A DNA stretch of 64,000 nt from Pedobacter psychrotolerans (GTDB lineage: Bacteria > Bacteroidota > Bacteroidia > Sphingobacteriales > Sphingobacteriaceae), in NCBI RefSeq assembly GCF_004340665.1, contig NZ_SLWO01000001.1, forward strand, positions 622,450 through 686,449, in the 5' to 3' direction. The notes beneath the pieces were generated by a model. It saw nothing but the letters and a program-made list of their open reading frames with translations. It was not told the origin of the DNA and did not search any database. This document shows, piece by piece, positions 1 to 8,468 of this stretch (position 1 is the first letter of the stretch; every line of letters starts with the position of its first letter). Position numbers and translations under genes: made by a program.

Positions 1-1
1 T

Positions 2-739
2 ATAGATAAAGTAGCAGTGATTACTGGATCATCAAAGGGTATCGGTGCTGGAATTGCTAAAGAATACGCAAGAGAAGGTGCTAAGGTAGTGGTCAATTAT
101 TCATCAAGTAAAGAATCAGCAGATAGTGTTGTCGAGGAGATCACCCGAAATGGTGGAACCGCTATTGCCGTGCAGGCAGATATTTCAAAAATTGCGGATA
201 TAAAGAGACTTTTTAAGGAGGTGAATAATGCTTTTGGCAGATTGGATATATTAGTTAACAATGCAAGTGTATGGAAGTATGAAATGTTAGCGGATGTGAG
301 TGAAGAGACTTTCCAGTTACAGATAACCACAGGCCTTATGGCGCATATCTTTTGTGCGAAAGAAGCGGTAGCGATGTTTGGTGAAGGTGGTGGAAGCATT
401 ATAAACTTAAGTTCTACCATTAGCTTGAACCCTATTCCCGGTACATTAATTTACTGCGCCGTTAAGGCAGGTGTTGACAGTATAGCAAAAACACTGGCTA
501 AAGAACTTGGGCCTAAAAATATAAGGGTGAATACCATTGCTCCGGGTATGACAGAATCAGAAGGTTCTACTGCGGATGGCAGACCAGGAAGTGCTATGGA
601 AAAATATTTTCTTGATCAGACACCTTTGGGCCGCATTGGCTTGCCGATAGATATTGCTAAAGTTGCAGTTTTTCTGGCTTCTGATGATGCTGGCTGGGTT
701 ACTGGTGAAAGAATTACTGTGTCCGGTGGTTTATTGTAA
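2..739 (+). CDS. SDR family oxidoreductase (5' end outside the window)
   Basis: This is a classical short-chain dehydrogenase/reductase, a cytoplasmic NAD(P)-dependent oxidoreductase with a Rossmann fold; its substrate cannot be read from sequence. Visible family marks are the cofactor motif TGSSKGIG at the very start, the NNAS motif, a serine in INLSS followed by the catalytic YxxxK (YCAVK), and the usual C-terminal GERITVSGG. The reading frame is open to base 2 with codons for I-D-K-V-A before the GTG at 17, exactly what precedes TGxxxGIG in this family, so the true start lies upstream of the window and the GTG is not a start. A hairpin follows the stop codon. Confidence 0.93.
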   Translation: MDKVAVITGSSKGIGAGIAKEYAREGAKVVVNYSSSKESADSVVEEITRNGGTAIAVQADISKIADIKRLFKEVNNAFGRLDILVNNASVWKYEMLADVSEETFQLQITTGLMAHIFCAKEAVAMFGEGGGSIINLSSTISLNPIPGTLIYCAVKAGVDSIAKTLAKELGPKNIRVNTIAPGMTESEGSTADGRPGSAMEKYFLDQTPLGRIGLPIDIAKVAVFLASDDAGWVTGERITVSGGLL

Positions 740-745
740 TTGCTT

Positions 746-795
746 AACCTTTCTGAAATGTATTTTTCATGGTACATTTTAGAAAGGTTATTCTT
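746..795 (+). terminator. Rho-independent-type terminator after the SDR gene
   Basis: Two inverted segments pair: AACCTTTCT at 746-754 with AGAAAGGTT at 781-789, extended by ATGTA at 758-762 with TACAT at 773-777. A T-rich tail follows. It starts seven bases after the SDR stop codon. Confidence 0.7.
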
Positions 796-827
796 TATCT
801 CTTAAATGTTCTGGATAGTTTATTGTG

Positions 828-1004
828 CTGATTGGTGAGAACACCATAAGTGTTCGGAAGATTATAATTTGTCAATTGAAAACTGCTATTGAAAGGTTAA
901 CCACCCCCTGCCCCCTCCTAAATTAGGAGGGGAGTTCCCCTCATAGCTGTATAATATAAACTACTATTAATCTTCCGAACAACTGAGGTAAGAACACCAA
1001 CCAG
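828..1004. repeat. MITE-like dispersed repeat, family 1, copy 1
   Basis: An element of about 177 bp with imperfect terminal inverted repeats. The left end begins CTGATTGGTG and contains GTTCGGAAGATTA; the right end contains TAATCTTCCGAAC and ends ACCAACCAG. In the centre (912-932) is a near-perfect palindrome made of CCCCTCCTAA and TTAGGAGGGG around one base. The same core and ends recur at 42072-42230 and 42291-42459 in the opposite orientation. No coding potential. The rest of the 740-1161 gap holds only the terminator and AT-rich sequence. Confidence 0.75.
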
Positions 1005-1161
1005 TGGGTAATTATAAACTTACATCCGGAACTAATAATATCTAAATACATTATTTACCTCATGTACAGACTTAGGGCGCTAATTTTATTGGTGCCCCGG
1101 CTATAAAACCAAACCATTTCGAACCTAAATTCATTATATTTGAGTAATTACAGGTGTAGAT

Positions 1162-1617
1162 ATGATAAAGTTAAATATAAAAATTATACTGGTAATTGGG
1201 ATATCATTATCACTGCTAATTTCCTGTAGAGAAGACAGCACGGACTGGACCGATGGCCTTTGTGGGATATATGTAGCCTCAAAAAAAGGATTTTGGTTAG
1301 AGGTTAATTCAGATAATGTAAAGGTAGATGACATCTCCTTTTATTTTAAAAATAAAAAAATAATACCCCAGAGAAGAGAAACTGGAGTCGGTAGCGTGAG
1401 TTTTTTACTTAAATTAAACTTGAAACTTAGGGATACCTTATCATTTAGATATGGGAAAAAAGATTATAAAATCTATAACTTTTCGAATTTAAAAGAAACG
1501 GTAATTGACGGGTCTAACCACGAAAGAATTACTATTTGCCGTGTCTCTACTGCTGAAATTAATGGCATTAAAATCCAGGATGTCCATAACAATATTTTAA
1601 GCGTGGAGGTTGATTAG
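1162..1617 (+). CDS. putative lipoprotein, unknown function
   Basis: I do not recognise this 151-residue protein. The N terminus is a clear lipoprotein signal: a short basic region, a hydrophobic stretch and the lipobox LISC with Cys22 as the acylated residue, so the mature protein is expected to be anchored in a membrane. The mature part is rich in beta-prone segments and lysine, with three further cysteines. Its TAG stop is followed directly by the ATG of the next gene, so the two are almost certainly co-transcribed and translationally coupled. No domain family can be named. Confidence 0.75.
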   Translation: MIKLNIKIILVIGISLSLLISCREDSTDWTDGLCGIYVASKKGFWLEVNSDNVKVDDISFYFKNKKIIPQRRETGVGSVSFLLKLNLKLRDTLSFRYGKKDYKIYNFSNLKETVIDGSNHERITICRVSTAEINGIKIQDVHNNILSVEVD

Positions 1618-2064
1618 ATGAATTTAACTGCTTCATTTAGTATGTATTACATCAGGATCGCGATATTTAGCATTGTGTTTTTTTTACTGGTTTTTGCAAC
1701 TACTTATTTTTCGATGCGGATTTTTATGTACCAGCCAGCTTCAAGTTGCCTGGACTGCTCTTATTTGAAAGATACGTTCTTCTTCTCCCTGTTTTCTTTA
1801 CTGATTATTCCTTTTGTTTTACTGATCCTGGATAAAGCGAAAATAAGTAAAACCCTATTCTTATTGATTATTTCAGTAGTCTTTCTGTTAATCGCATTTA
1901 TAAATAATTTCAATCTGTTTAAAGACAGGGTATCTTCATGGAGTTCATATAGTACGAAAGATGAAATCGTGGCGACGATAGCTCAATCCTATCTGTATAT
2001 GGTAACAGGATGTATTGTTACTCTTCTTATTTTTTATAAAATGTATGGGAGAGATAAACCTTAA
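1618..2064 (+). CDS. small integral membrane protein, unknown function
   Basis: A 148-residue protein with about four hydrophobic helices (roughly residues 9-30, 50-70, 78-97 and 122-142), giving a compact inner-membrane protein. A CLDC pair lies in the first loop, between helices 1 and 2. The start codon abuts the stop codon of the upstream lipoprotein gene, pointing to coupled expression and possibly a joint function. No family is recognised. The 292 bases that follow hold no gene that I can support. Confidence 0.7.
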   Translation: MNLTASFSMYYIRIAIFSIVFFLLVFATTYFSMRIFMYQPASSCLDCSYLKDTFFFSLFSLLIIPFVLLILDKAKISKTLFLLIISVVFLLIAFINNFNLFKDRVSSWSSYSTKDEIVATIAQSYLYMVTGCIVTLLIFYKMYGRDKP

Positions 2065-2356
2065 TCCAATCTTTATTGAACTCGATAAACGATTTATAAA
2101 ACTTTCAATTTAAATCTTGGATTATTTGCTGAATAAGTGCTACAAAGTTTTCTAATTATTTAAAGTATGCCTGCTTATTTTTTCACGATACAATTATTCG
2201 GATAGTTTATAATGCGATAATAAAAAAACCTTGGTTTTCTGCAAGTATGCTAAAGCCCTGATCATTTCAAGTTTTTGGCTTCAGATAGAACTGGTTAATG
2301 CTAATTCAAAATCTAACCGTTTTATTTTATATTTAACCTGTACTTTAGTATAAACC

Positions 2357-3490
2357 ATGCTACATATTATAGGAATTGTCATTTCTTTATTTCTTTCTGT
2401 GCTGCTTTTTACCAAACGAGGTAAATCCAGTGCAGATCTGGTATTGGCTTTTTGGCTCTTTCTGATTTCTTTACACCTATTTTGTTATTATTTACTTGCA
2501 TCAAATAAATTTCTGGAATTTCCGTACTTCTTAGGTCTTGAAATCGCCATGCCACTGCTCCATGGCCCATTTTTCTTTTGGTATACCACTTTGTTAACTG
2601 GAAAGAAGATCCGTAAATCATACTTTTCTTTTCATTTTCTTCCTCCAGCATTAGTTTATATTGCTTTGTCAAAATTCTTTTGGTTATCAGTAGCTGAAAA
2701 AATATTTATTTATGAAAATAATGGTGTTGGTTATTTAGGCCTTTTAAAAATCATCCATTTTGCAATTTTGCCTTCTGGTATCATCTATATCATCATGTCG
2801 ATTGCTCTGATCGGAGAACATCGCAAAAATATTTCAAACTTAGTTTCTCATCTGGAGATCAATCTGAATTGGTTAAGAAATCTGATGATCGGGATGTGTA
2901 TGATCTGGTTATCTATTCTGTTTGGCAATGATATTTTTACTTTTACATTGGTAGATCTGTATATCTTGTTTATCGGCTATTTTGGCATTAAACAAGTGGG
3001 GATGTTTACCAACAAGGTTATTCCTTTGCCTGCTAACCATTTGGATATGGGGTTATTAGGTGCCAGTGAAGATATACCTTTAAGATCTGCCAAGGTAAAA
3101 TATGAAAAATCGGTGATAGGGGATAGGTTCTCGTCAGAAATACATTTTCAGGTTACGCAACTAATGCAGCAAGAAAAGTTGTTTAAAGATCCAGATCTGG
3201 GCTTGAATGAGCTTGCAGAACAATTGAAGATCCATCCAAATGCTTTATCTCAGGTCATTAATACATTAGAGAATAAAAACTTCTATGATTATATCAATGA
3301 ACTTAGAGTTGAAGAGTTTAAGTGCATTTTGATGCAGCCAGAAAATCAAAAATTTACCCTATTAGCCCTGGCATATGAAGTTGGCTTCAATTCTAAAACT
3401 TCCTTTAATAGAAATTTCAAAAAGAAGACTGGATTGTCGCCGACTGCTTATTTAAAGCAGCAGAAGATCCATCTCCAAGCCACAATCTAG
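2357..3490 (+). CDS. AraC-family transcriptional regulator with N-terminal membrane domain
   Basis: A 377-residue regulator of the membrane-bound AraC type common in Bacteroidota. Residues 1 to about 215 form seven hydrophobic segments (a 7TM-like sensor); about residues 270-370 form the double helix-turn-helix DNA-binding domain, with the typical LNELAEQLKIHPNALSQVIN first helix pair and the AYEVGFNSKTSFNRNFKKKTG signature split over FNSKTSF and NRNFKKKTGLSP. The fusion suggests that a membrane or extracytoplasmic signal directly controls DNA binding. The DUF2306 gene downstream on the same strand is a possible target. The start is the only ATG ahead of the first hydrophobic helix. Confidence 0.88.
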   Translation: MLHIIGIVISLFLSVLLFTKRGKSSADLVLAFWLFLISLHLFCYYLLASNKFLEFPYFLGLEIAMPLLHGPFFFWYTTLLTGKKIRKSYFSFHFLPPALVYIALSKFFWLSVAEKIFIYENNGVGYLGLLKIIHFAILPSGIIYIIMSIALIGEHRKNISNLVSHLEINLNWLRNLMIGMCMIWLSILFGNDIFTFTLVDLYILFIGYFGIKQVGMFTNKVIPLPANHLDMGLLGASEDIPLRSAKVKYEKSVIGDRFSSEIHFQVTQLMQQEKLFKDPDLGLNELAEQLKIHPNALSQVINTLENKNFYDYINELRVEEFKCILMQPENQKFTLLALAYEVGFNSKTSFNRNFKKKTGLSPTAYLKQQKIHLQATI

Positions 3491-3613
3491 GCTATAATAG
3501 GTGCCACCTTACAAAGTGGAACCATTTTTATCTTCATAGTTTACATTTTTGTTGAAATAATATTTGGGCATGCTGTATCTGCAAAGCTCATTCATTTAAC
3601 AAGGTGTGCTGAC

Positions 3614-4228
3614 ATGAAAAAAAAGATCTTTTGGGTATTATTTGGCTTTTTCTCTATTACTATTGGCTTATATCCACTTAAGTATTTCTTAATCAATGGA
3701 AAGGTTGGCATACTGAATGCTAAACCAGAATGGCTTTTAAGTCATGTCGTCTGGTATATTGCATTTTATATACATATTGTTTTAGGAGGGGTTTCATTAT
3801 TGGTGGGTTGGCTTCAATTTAGCACCAAACTTCGGTTGAGAAATGTCAAAATACACCGATGCATCGGGAAGATTTATGTGGTTTCGGCTTTATTCAGTTC
3901 CTTTTCTGGCTCTTATATTGCACTATTTGCAGATGGAGGTTTCTGGTCATCCCTCGGATTTAGCTGCTTGGGTATTATCTGGTTTTTTACCACCTTAATG
4001 GCCTACTTAACCATTTGGAATCAACAGATTGTTAAACATCAGGTATTGATGACTTACAGTTATGCGGCTTGTTTTGCCGCTGTAACACTAAGAATCTGGC
4101 TGCCTATTTTGATTTTAATCATTGGCAACTACAACACGGCTTATATTATTGTGGCTTGGTTGTCGTGGATCCCAAATCTGCTCGTTGCCTATTTAATCAC
4201 AAATAAATTAACCCGAAAAAGTAAGTAA
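3614..4228 (+). CDS. DUF2306-type membrane protein
   Basis: A 204-residue inner-membrane protein with about six hydrophobic helices. The segment VKIHRCIGKIYV after the second helix matches the conserved H-R-x-x-G-x-x-Y stretch typical of the DUF2306 family, whose function is unknown. It lies 123 bases downstream of a membrane AraC regulator on the same strand and may be under its control. No catalytic residues can be assigned. Confidence 0.75.
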   Translation: MKKKIFWVLFGFFSITIGLYPLKYFLINGKVGILNAKPEWLLSHVVWYIAFYIHIVLGGVSLLVGWLQFSTKLRLRNVKIHRCIGKIYVVSALFSSFSGSYIALFADGGFWSSLGFSCLGIIWFFTTLMAYLTIWNQQIVKHQVLMTYSYAACFAAVTLRIWLPILILIIGNYNTAYIIVAWLSWIPNLLVAYLITNKLTRKSK

Positions 4229-4323
4229 GAGGAGATTTTGAAGATTGCTGTAAAGGTTTAAAAGCACCCCCTCAAAGATTAAGAAATCATAAATTCGTAG
4301 CCTATCTGCTGACAAGGATATTC

Positions 4324-4797
4324 TTACTTAGACCCTTCTCTTATAAAAATATAATCAATGCTCTCCCTATTACCTGAGATCACTGCTTTAACATGATTAC
4401 CGCTGCGTTTATAGGTTATCTTTTTTGGAAAATCGTGCGCTGGGTTTTCACATGTAAAGCCATTATTATCTATTGCGGTTAGCTTAAAGTATACGGGCTT
4501 TTTATCCCCTGTTAATTTCACCACATAAAAAATATCAACTCCTTTTACAATGAATTCCAGTTCCTCTATAAAAATTACTTCATTTCCTTTAAGTGTTACC
4601 CCTTTACCGCTGAGTTTCAAATCGGAAATTTTATTCCAGGTTTCATAACCGGAATGTCCTGCATCAGAGTTAGTTCGGATCCACTTTCCTGTTAGCCATT
4701 CCAATTTTTTAAATTTCTGTTTGTTGCTTTCCTGTGCATTGCTGGTATGTATGCATAAAAGCAAGGGAATAAGAAGGAGTAGTTTTTTAGTGCTCAT
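4324..4797 (-). CDS. exported DUF6265-like protein
   Basis: A 157-residue protein with a cleavable signal peptide (about residues 1-21, ending SNA before QE), so it is probably periplasmic. The mature part resembles the small lipocalin-like DUF6265 family: WLTGKWIR near the N terminus, YETWN, and CENPAHDFPKKITYK towards the C terminus. The biochemical role is unknown. It sits 63 bases downstream of the AraC-type gene on the same strand and may be transcribed with it. Confidence 0.75.
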   Translation of the reverse strand: MSTKKLLLLIPLLLCIHTSNAQESNKQKFKKLEWLTGKWIRTNSDAGHSGYETWNKISDLKLSGKGVTLKGNEVIFIEELEFIVKGVDIFYVVKLTGDKKPVYFKLTAIDNNGFTCENPAHDFPKKITYKRSGNHVKAVISGNRESIDYIFIREGSK

Positions 4798-4860
4798 TTT
4801 GTTTTTTTTATCAAAAATAAGTTTGTCTTCCTTTATGGTATTGTAAAAATCCGACTTTGG

Positions 4861-5679
4861 TTACAATTTATTTAAAAAGAAGTTTGCCATGTTCTTTTCC
4901 TCAAAAAAGTAGGATGAAGGGTCTTCGCCTGTAAAAGCTTTAAAATTTTGAATAAAATGAGATTGATCGTAATACCCAGATTGATATACAATTTCTGTCC
5001 AGCTATTTTTTTTTGATTTAATTAATTCAAAAATATAGTTGAACCGGATAATCCGGGCATAGTATTTTGGAGGAAGGCCGATATATTTTTTAAACAAGCG
5101 TTCCAACTGTCGTTCGCCAATGCTGGCCATTGCTGTCATTTCTGTTACAGTAACTAAGCCATTGGAACTAAATATAAGTTCTAGTGTCCCTTTTAAGGGG
5201 TTTGATGAAGCATTCTGAATAAGTGAAACTAAATATTCGTCTAGAATTTTCTTAATCAGGTGCTCCTGTATATTGCTACCAATATTTACACATGACAGTA
5301 TTTTTTCTTTTAATTGTTTAAGTTCTGAATTTTGGAAGGAATCCAGATCGACAATTTTATCCACATACTGATCCATATGGAAACCAAATAACTGGGTTAA
5401 AGCTGCAGGTTTAAATTTAACGGCTACAGAACCGGTAGTACCTGTATTTTGAAGATAAAAAAAAGTTTTGAGTTGCCCTGCGAGTAAGTTTGGAGATTGT
5501 AAATTCCAGTCTCCACTAATTTTGGATTTATAAACGTCTCTGTAATTGAAAATTATTTCAGTAAAACCATCGGGAATAATCTTTTCTATTATTGGTACTT
5601 CATCATCACTGTACATCATCCAGTAACATTCGATAAATTCATCTAAATCAGGATGTGGCAGAATTCTGGTAAAGTCCAT
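4861..5679 (-). CDS. AraC-family transcriptional regulator (DUF6597-type sensor)
   Basis: A 272-residue cytoplasmic regulator. The N-terminal part (about 1-115, starting with a proline-rich segment and the FIECYWMMY stretch) is like the DUF6597 domain often found ahead of AraC helix-turn-helix domains. The DNA-binding domain spans about 165-265 and contains SIGERQLERLFKKYIGLPPKYYARIIRF (split over ERQLERLFKKYIG and PPKYYARI) and the second helix pair SGYYDQSHFIQNFKAFTG. The ligand is unknown. The neighbouring DUF6265-like gene downstream may be a target. Confidence 0.88.
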   Translation of the reverse strand: MDFTRILPHPDLDEFIECYWMMYSDDEVPIIEKIIPDGFTEIIFNYRDVYKSKISGDWNLQSPNLLAGQLKTFFYLQNTGTTGSVAVKFKPAALTQLFGFHMDQYVDKIVDLDSFQNSELKQLKEKILSCVNIGSNIQEHLIKKILDEYLVSLIQNASSNPLKGTLELIFSSNGLVTVTEMTAMASIGERQLERLFKKYIGLPPKYYARIIRFNYIFELIKSKKNSWTEIVYQSGYYDQSHFIQNFKAFTGEDPSSYFFEEKNMANFFLNKL

Positions 5680-5869
5680 TTCACTCGTTTTGAAATCTTA
5701 AGATAGATAATTGGTTTTTAAAAATAAAATTAGCTATCCTTTATTGACTTTTACCTATAAACTTCAGGTTTCATCTGTTAATTTTTATTTCTGACCAATT
5801 GATATAAAATACCTCAAGTACTTGTGGTCTATCATTACATAAAACTTAGTCATCTGAAAATGTTCTATT

Positions 5870-6283
5870 TTAATGTGGCAGCTTGTTTTTTATTACACCG
5901 TATAAAAATGTTCCTAAGAGTGCGCCCAAAATAACCACGGCCATCCCGGCGTATCCACTGCCCAGATTAACAAACATAGGTCCCGGACAAGCACCAGTTA
6001 GCGCCCAGCCTAAACCAAAAATAATTCCCCCAATCAGGTATTTGCGGTACGCTTTGTCTTTATCATGAAAGACGATCGGATTTCCATATAGATCATTGAC
6101 CTTAAATTTTTTAATAAGGGATACAGCGATTACGCCAAGTATAACTGCAGTGCCGATAATTCCATACATATGGAAAGACTGAAAACGGAACATTTCTTGT
6201 ATTCTGTACCAAGAAACAGCTTCAGATTTAGTCATGATGATGCCGAAAAGTGTTCCGGCTAAAATATATTTAATGAATTTCAT
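5870..6283 (-). CDS. YeeE/YedE-family sulfur transporter, small subunit (DUF6691-like)
   Basis: A 137-residue membrane protein with four hydrophobic helices. The motif GWALTGACPGP holds the conserved cysteine seen in YeeE/YedE (thiosulfate-uptake TsuA-like) proteins. It follows the larger YeeE-type gene by ten bases, and such half-length pairs together make up one transporter in many Bacteroidota. The link to sulfur is supported by the persulfide dioxygenase-rhodanese and TauE genes upstream. Inorganic sulfur (thiosulfate or a related species) as substrate is inferred from the family. Confidence 0.88.
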   Translation of the reverse strand: MKFIKYILAGTLFGIIMTKSEAVSWYRIQEMFRFQSFHMYGIIGTAVILGVIAVSLIKKFKVNDLYGNPIVFHDKDKAYRKYLIGGIIFGLGWALTGACPGPMFVNLGSGYAGMAVVILGALLGTFLYGVIKNKLPH

Positions 6284-6293
6284 TGTTATGGGT

Positions 6294-6851
6294 TTAAAAG
6301 ATGAATGGCATGATCAGGAAAGTCATGATGAGGCCTCCTACAAAAAAACCAATTACCGCAACCAGTGAAGGTAGCTGCAGGTTGGAGAGACCTGATATGG
6401 CATGGCCTGATGTACATCCACCTGCATAACGGGAGCCAAAGCCTACAAGGAGTCCTCCGGCAAGTAGGATGCAGAGCGTTTTTAAGTCTTTCATGGCCTC
6501 AAGTGAGAAGAGGTCAGTTGGATTTAAGCCACCATCAAATTTTACACCCAATTGTTTCAAATCAGCTATTGTTGCTTCGGAAAGCTTCATTGGAGTTGTT
6601 TCACTTAGGTAATGTGTTGCGATAAACCCGCCTAAAATAGAACCTGCTAAGAACATTAGGTTCCAGACTTGGTCTTTCCACTCAAAGTCGAAGAATTTTA
6701 CCTTTTTTCCTGCTCCTGCCATACTGCACATGGTGCGAAGGTTAGCAGAGAAACCAAAAGACTTGCCAAAAAAGAGCAATATCAACATGATCATTACGAT
6801 CATTGTTCCCGAGAAATACCAAGGCCATGGTTGTTTAATGAAATCAATCAT
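6294..6851 (-). CDS. YeeE/YedE-family sulfur transporter, large subunit
   Basis: A 185-residue membrane protein of the YeeE/YedE thiosulfate-transporter family with about five hydrophobic helices. The motif SRYAGGCTSGHAISGLSNL contains the conserved cysteine and is the family hallmark. It pairs with the DUF6691-like gene ten bases downstream and lies 115 bases downstream of the persulfide dioxygenase gene on the same strand. It probably brings sulfur compounds into the cell, or moves them across the membrane, for the rhodanese and dioxygenase activities encoded upstream. Confidence 0.9.
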   Translation of the reverse strand: MIDFIKQPWPWYFSGTMIVMIMLILLFFGKSFGFSANLRTMCSMAGAGKKVKFFDFEWKDQVWNLMFLAGSILGGFIATHYLSETTPMKLSEATIADLKQLGVKFDGGLNPTDLFSLEAMKDLKTLCILLAGGLLVGFGSRYAGGCTSGHAISGLSNLQLPSLVAVIGFFVGGLIMTFLIMPFIF

Positions 6852-6966
6852 AATGTTTTTAATGAAATGTTAACGAAGGTACTTTTGTGTAAGAATTTAT
6901 AATTAATATTTTTTATTAAAGATAAGCAGGTTTAGTTTTTAACTGTGCCTAACGTGTTGCGCTAAT

Positions 6967-8385
6967 TTATTTTAGGGTACTCGGACATACAAAAGTAGTG
7001 GTAGGGATGTGGCTATTTTCTTTAATGGCTTTAAAACCACCTTCCACATCAATCAGGTTATGATATCCTCTTGCTCTCATGATGGAGTTGAAAATTACAG
7101 ATCGGTAACCACTGGCACAATGAACAAAGTAAGTTTTATTCTTGTCAATCCCTTCAACGTTTTCGTTAATATAGTCCAAAGGAAGGTTGATCGCTTCTTC
7201 AACATGCTCGCTTAAAAACTCATTTGCTTTTCTAACATCCAAAATTGTTACTTCTGTCGTTTGCATCATTTCTGCCAATTTTTCTGCAGAAATGGATTTT
7301 ATTTCGTCCGTTTCTTTGTCAGCGTTTTTCCAGGAAGTAAAACCTCCAGCTAAATAACCTATTGCGCCATCAAAGCCCACTCTGGATAATCTGGTCACTA
7401 CTTCCTCGTTTCTTTCCTCATCTGTTATGAGTAAAATGGGCCGCTTAATATCGGGTATAAGTGTTCCTACCCAAGGTGCAAAATTTCCATCTATACCAAT
7501 ATTGATTGCATTTGGAATAAAGCCTTTTACAAAAACCTGGGGATCTCTGGTATCTAAAATTACTGCTCCGGTTTCATTTGCCATTTGCTCAAAAGCCTCT
7601 GGGCTTAAAGCGTGCATGCCTCGTTCCATCACCTTCTCAAAACTGTCGTAACCATGAATGTTCATCATTACATTTTCTGGGAAATAAGCGGGTGGGGGAA
7701 GCAATCCATCGGTAACCTCCTTAATAAATTCATCTTTAGACATATCAGCCCGCAATGCATAGTTGGTCTTTTTCTGGTTGCCTAAAAGGTCTGTGGTTTC
7801 CTTGCTCATATTTTTTCCACATGCGCTACCTGCTCCATGAGCGGGATAAATGATAATGTCGTCGCTCAGGGGCATGATTTTATTTCGCAAAGAATCAAAT
7901 AGATATCCTGCCAGCATCTCGCTGGTGAGGTCTTTAACAAGTTTCTGTGCCAAATCAGGTCGGCCAACATCGCCTATAAAAAGGGTATCGCCCGAGAAAA
8001 GCGCTATTTCTTTACCTTGTTCGTTGCTAAGCAAAAAACAGGTGCTTTCCATCGTGTGCCCTGGTGTATGAAGGACTTTAATTTTTATGCTTCCAAGCTG
8101 TAAAATTTCCTCGTCCTTTGCCGCGTAAAAATCGAAATCGGGTTTCGCATTGGGACCATATACAATCCTGGCTCCGCTTTCTTTTGCAAGATCAAGATGG
8201 CCTGATACAAAATCTGCATGGAAGTGTGTTTCAAGTACATATTTAATTTTTGCGCCACTCTTTTTAGCACGCTCCAAATAGGGCTTTACCTCACGAAGCG
8301 GATCTATAATAGCGGCCTCTCCATTGTTCTCGATATAGTAGGCACCCTGTGCCAAACATCCGGTATAAATCTGTTCTATAATCAT
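6967..8385 (-). CDS. persulfide dioxygenase-rhodanese fusion (MBL-fold hydrolase)
   Basis: A 472-residue cytoplasmic fusion. Residues 1 to about 245 form a metallo-beta-lactamase domain of ETHE1 type, with the metal motif THFHADFVSGH and a later PAHGAGSACG; these enzymes oxidise glutathione or other persulfides to sulfite. Two rhodanese domains follow. The first (about 260-360) has LLITDEERNEE where the active-site loop should be and lacks cysteine, so it looks inactive. The second (about 370-465) has HCASGYRS with Cys423 as the expected persulfide carrier. The gene has its own promoter with a CRP-like palindrome 50 bases upstream of the ATG. With TauE and YeeE it forms a sulfide/persulfide detoxification set. 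Confidence 0.93.
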   Translation of the reverse strand: MIIEQIYTGCLAQGAYYIENNGEAAIIDPLREVKPYLERAKKSGAKIKYVLETHFHADFVSGHLDLAKESGARIVYGPNAKPDFDFYAAKDEEILQLGSIKIKVLHTPGHTMESTCFLLSNEQGKEIALFSGDTLFIGDVGRPDLAQKLVKDLTSEMLAGYLFDSLRNKIMPLSDDIIIYPAHGAGSACGKNMSKETTDLLGNQKKTNYALRADMSKDEFIKEVTDGLLPPPAYFPENVMMNIHGYDSFEKVMERGMHALSPEAFEQMANETGAVILDTRDPQVFVKGFIPNAINIGIDGNFAPWVGTLIPDIKRPILLITDEERNEEVVTRLSRVGFDGAIGYLAGGFTSWKNADKETDEIKSISAEKLAEMMQTTEVTILDVRKANEFLSEHVEEAINLPLDYINENVEGIDKNKTYFVHCASGYRSVIFNSIMRARGYHNLIDVEGGFKAIKENSHIPTTTFVCPSTLK

Positions 8386-8404
8386 GATGATCAGGTTAAT
8401 ATTT

Positions 8405-8412
8405 CAAAATTA
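8405..8412 (-). promoter_or_regulatory. -7 element of the persulfide dioxygenase promoter
   Basis: Read on the minus strand the sequence is TAATTTTG, an exact match to the Bacteroidota -7 consensus TAnnTTTG. It ends 19 bases before the start codon and lies 22 bases downstream of the palindrome at 8435-8448, so that operator would be centred near -41, the position of an activator that overlaps the -35 region. Confidence 0.6.
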
Positions 8413-8434
8413 ATGCTTTATGTTTTTTAGTTTG

Positions 8435-8448
8435 GTGACTTTTGTCAC
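8435..8448 (-). promoter_or_regulatory. CRP/FNR-type operator upstream of the persulfide dioxygenase gene
   Basis: A perfect inverted repeat GTGAC-TTTT-GTCAC. Read on the minus strand with flanks it is TGTGACAAAAGTCACC, close to the CRP pattern TGTGA-N6-TCACA. The 17 bases GGTGACTTTTGTCACAC are repeated exactly at 9314-9330 upstream of tauE. The Crp/Fnr regulator encoded at 9422-10063 is the obvious candidate to bind it. Confidence 0.75.
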
Positions 8449-8468
8449 ACAGCTATTTGATGGGGTAA

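Noticed and set aside
828..1004. Insertion sequence
   Set aside because: The element is too short to code for a transposase and none is found in the window; it is reported only as a MITE-like repeat.
6875..6890. Possible third sulfur-regulon operator upstream of the YeeE gene (GGTACTTTTGTGT)
   Set aside because: It resembles the operator only around ACTTTTGT; the arms are not inverted repeats, and there is no -7 element at the 22-base spacing.
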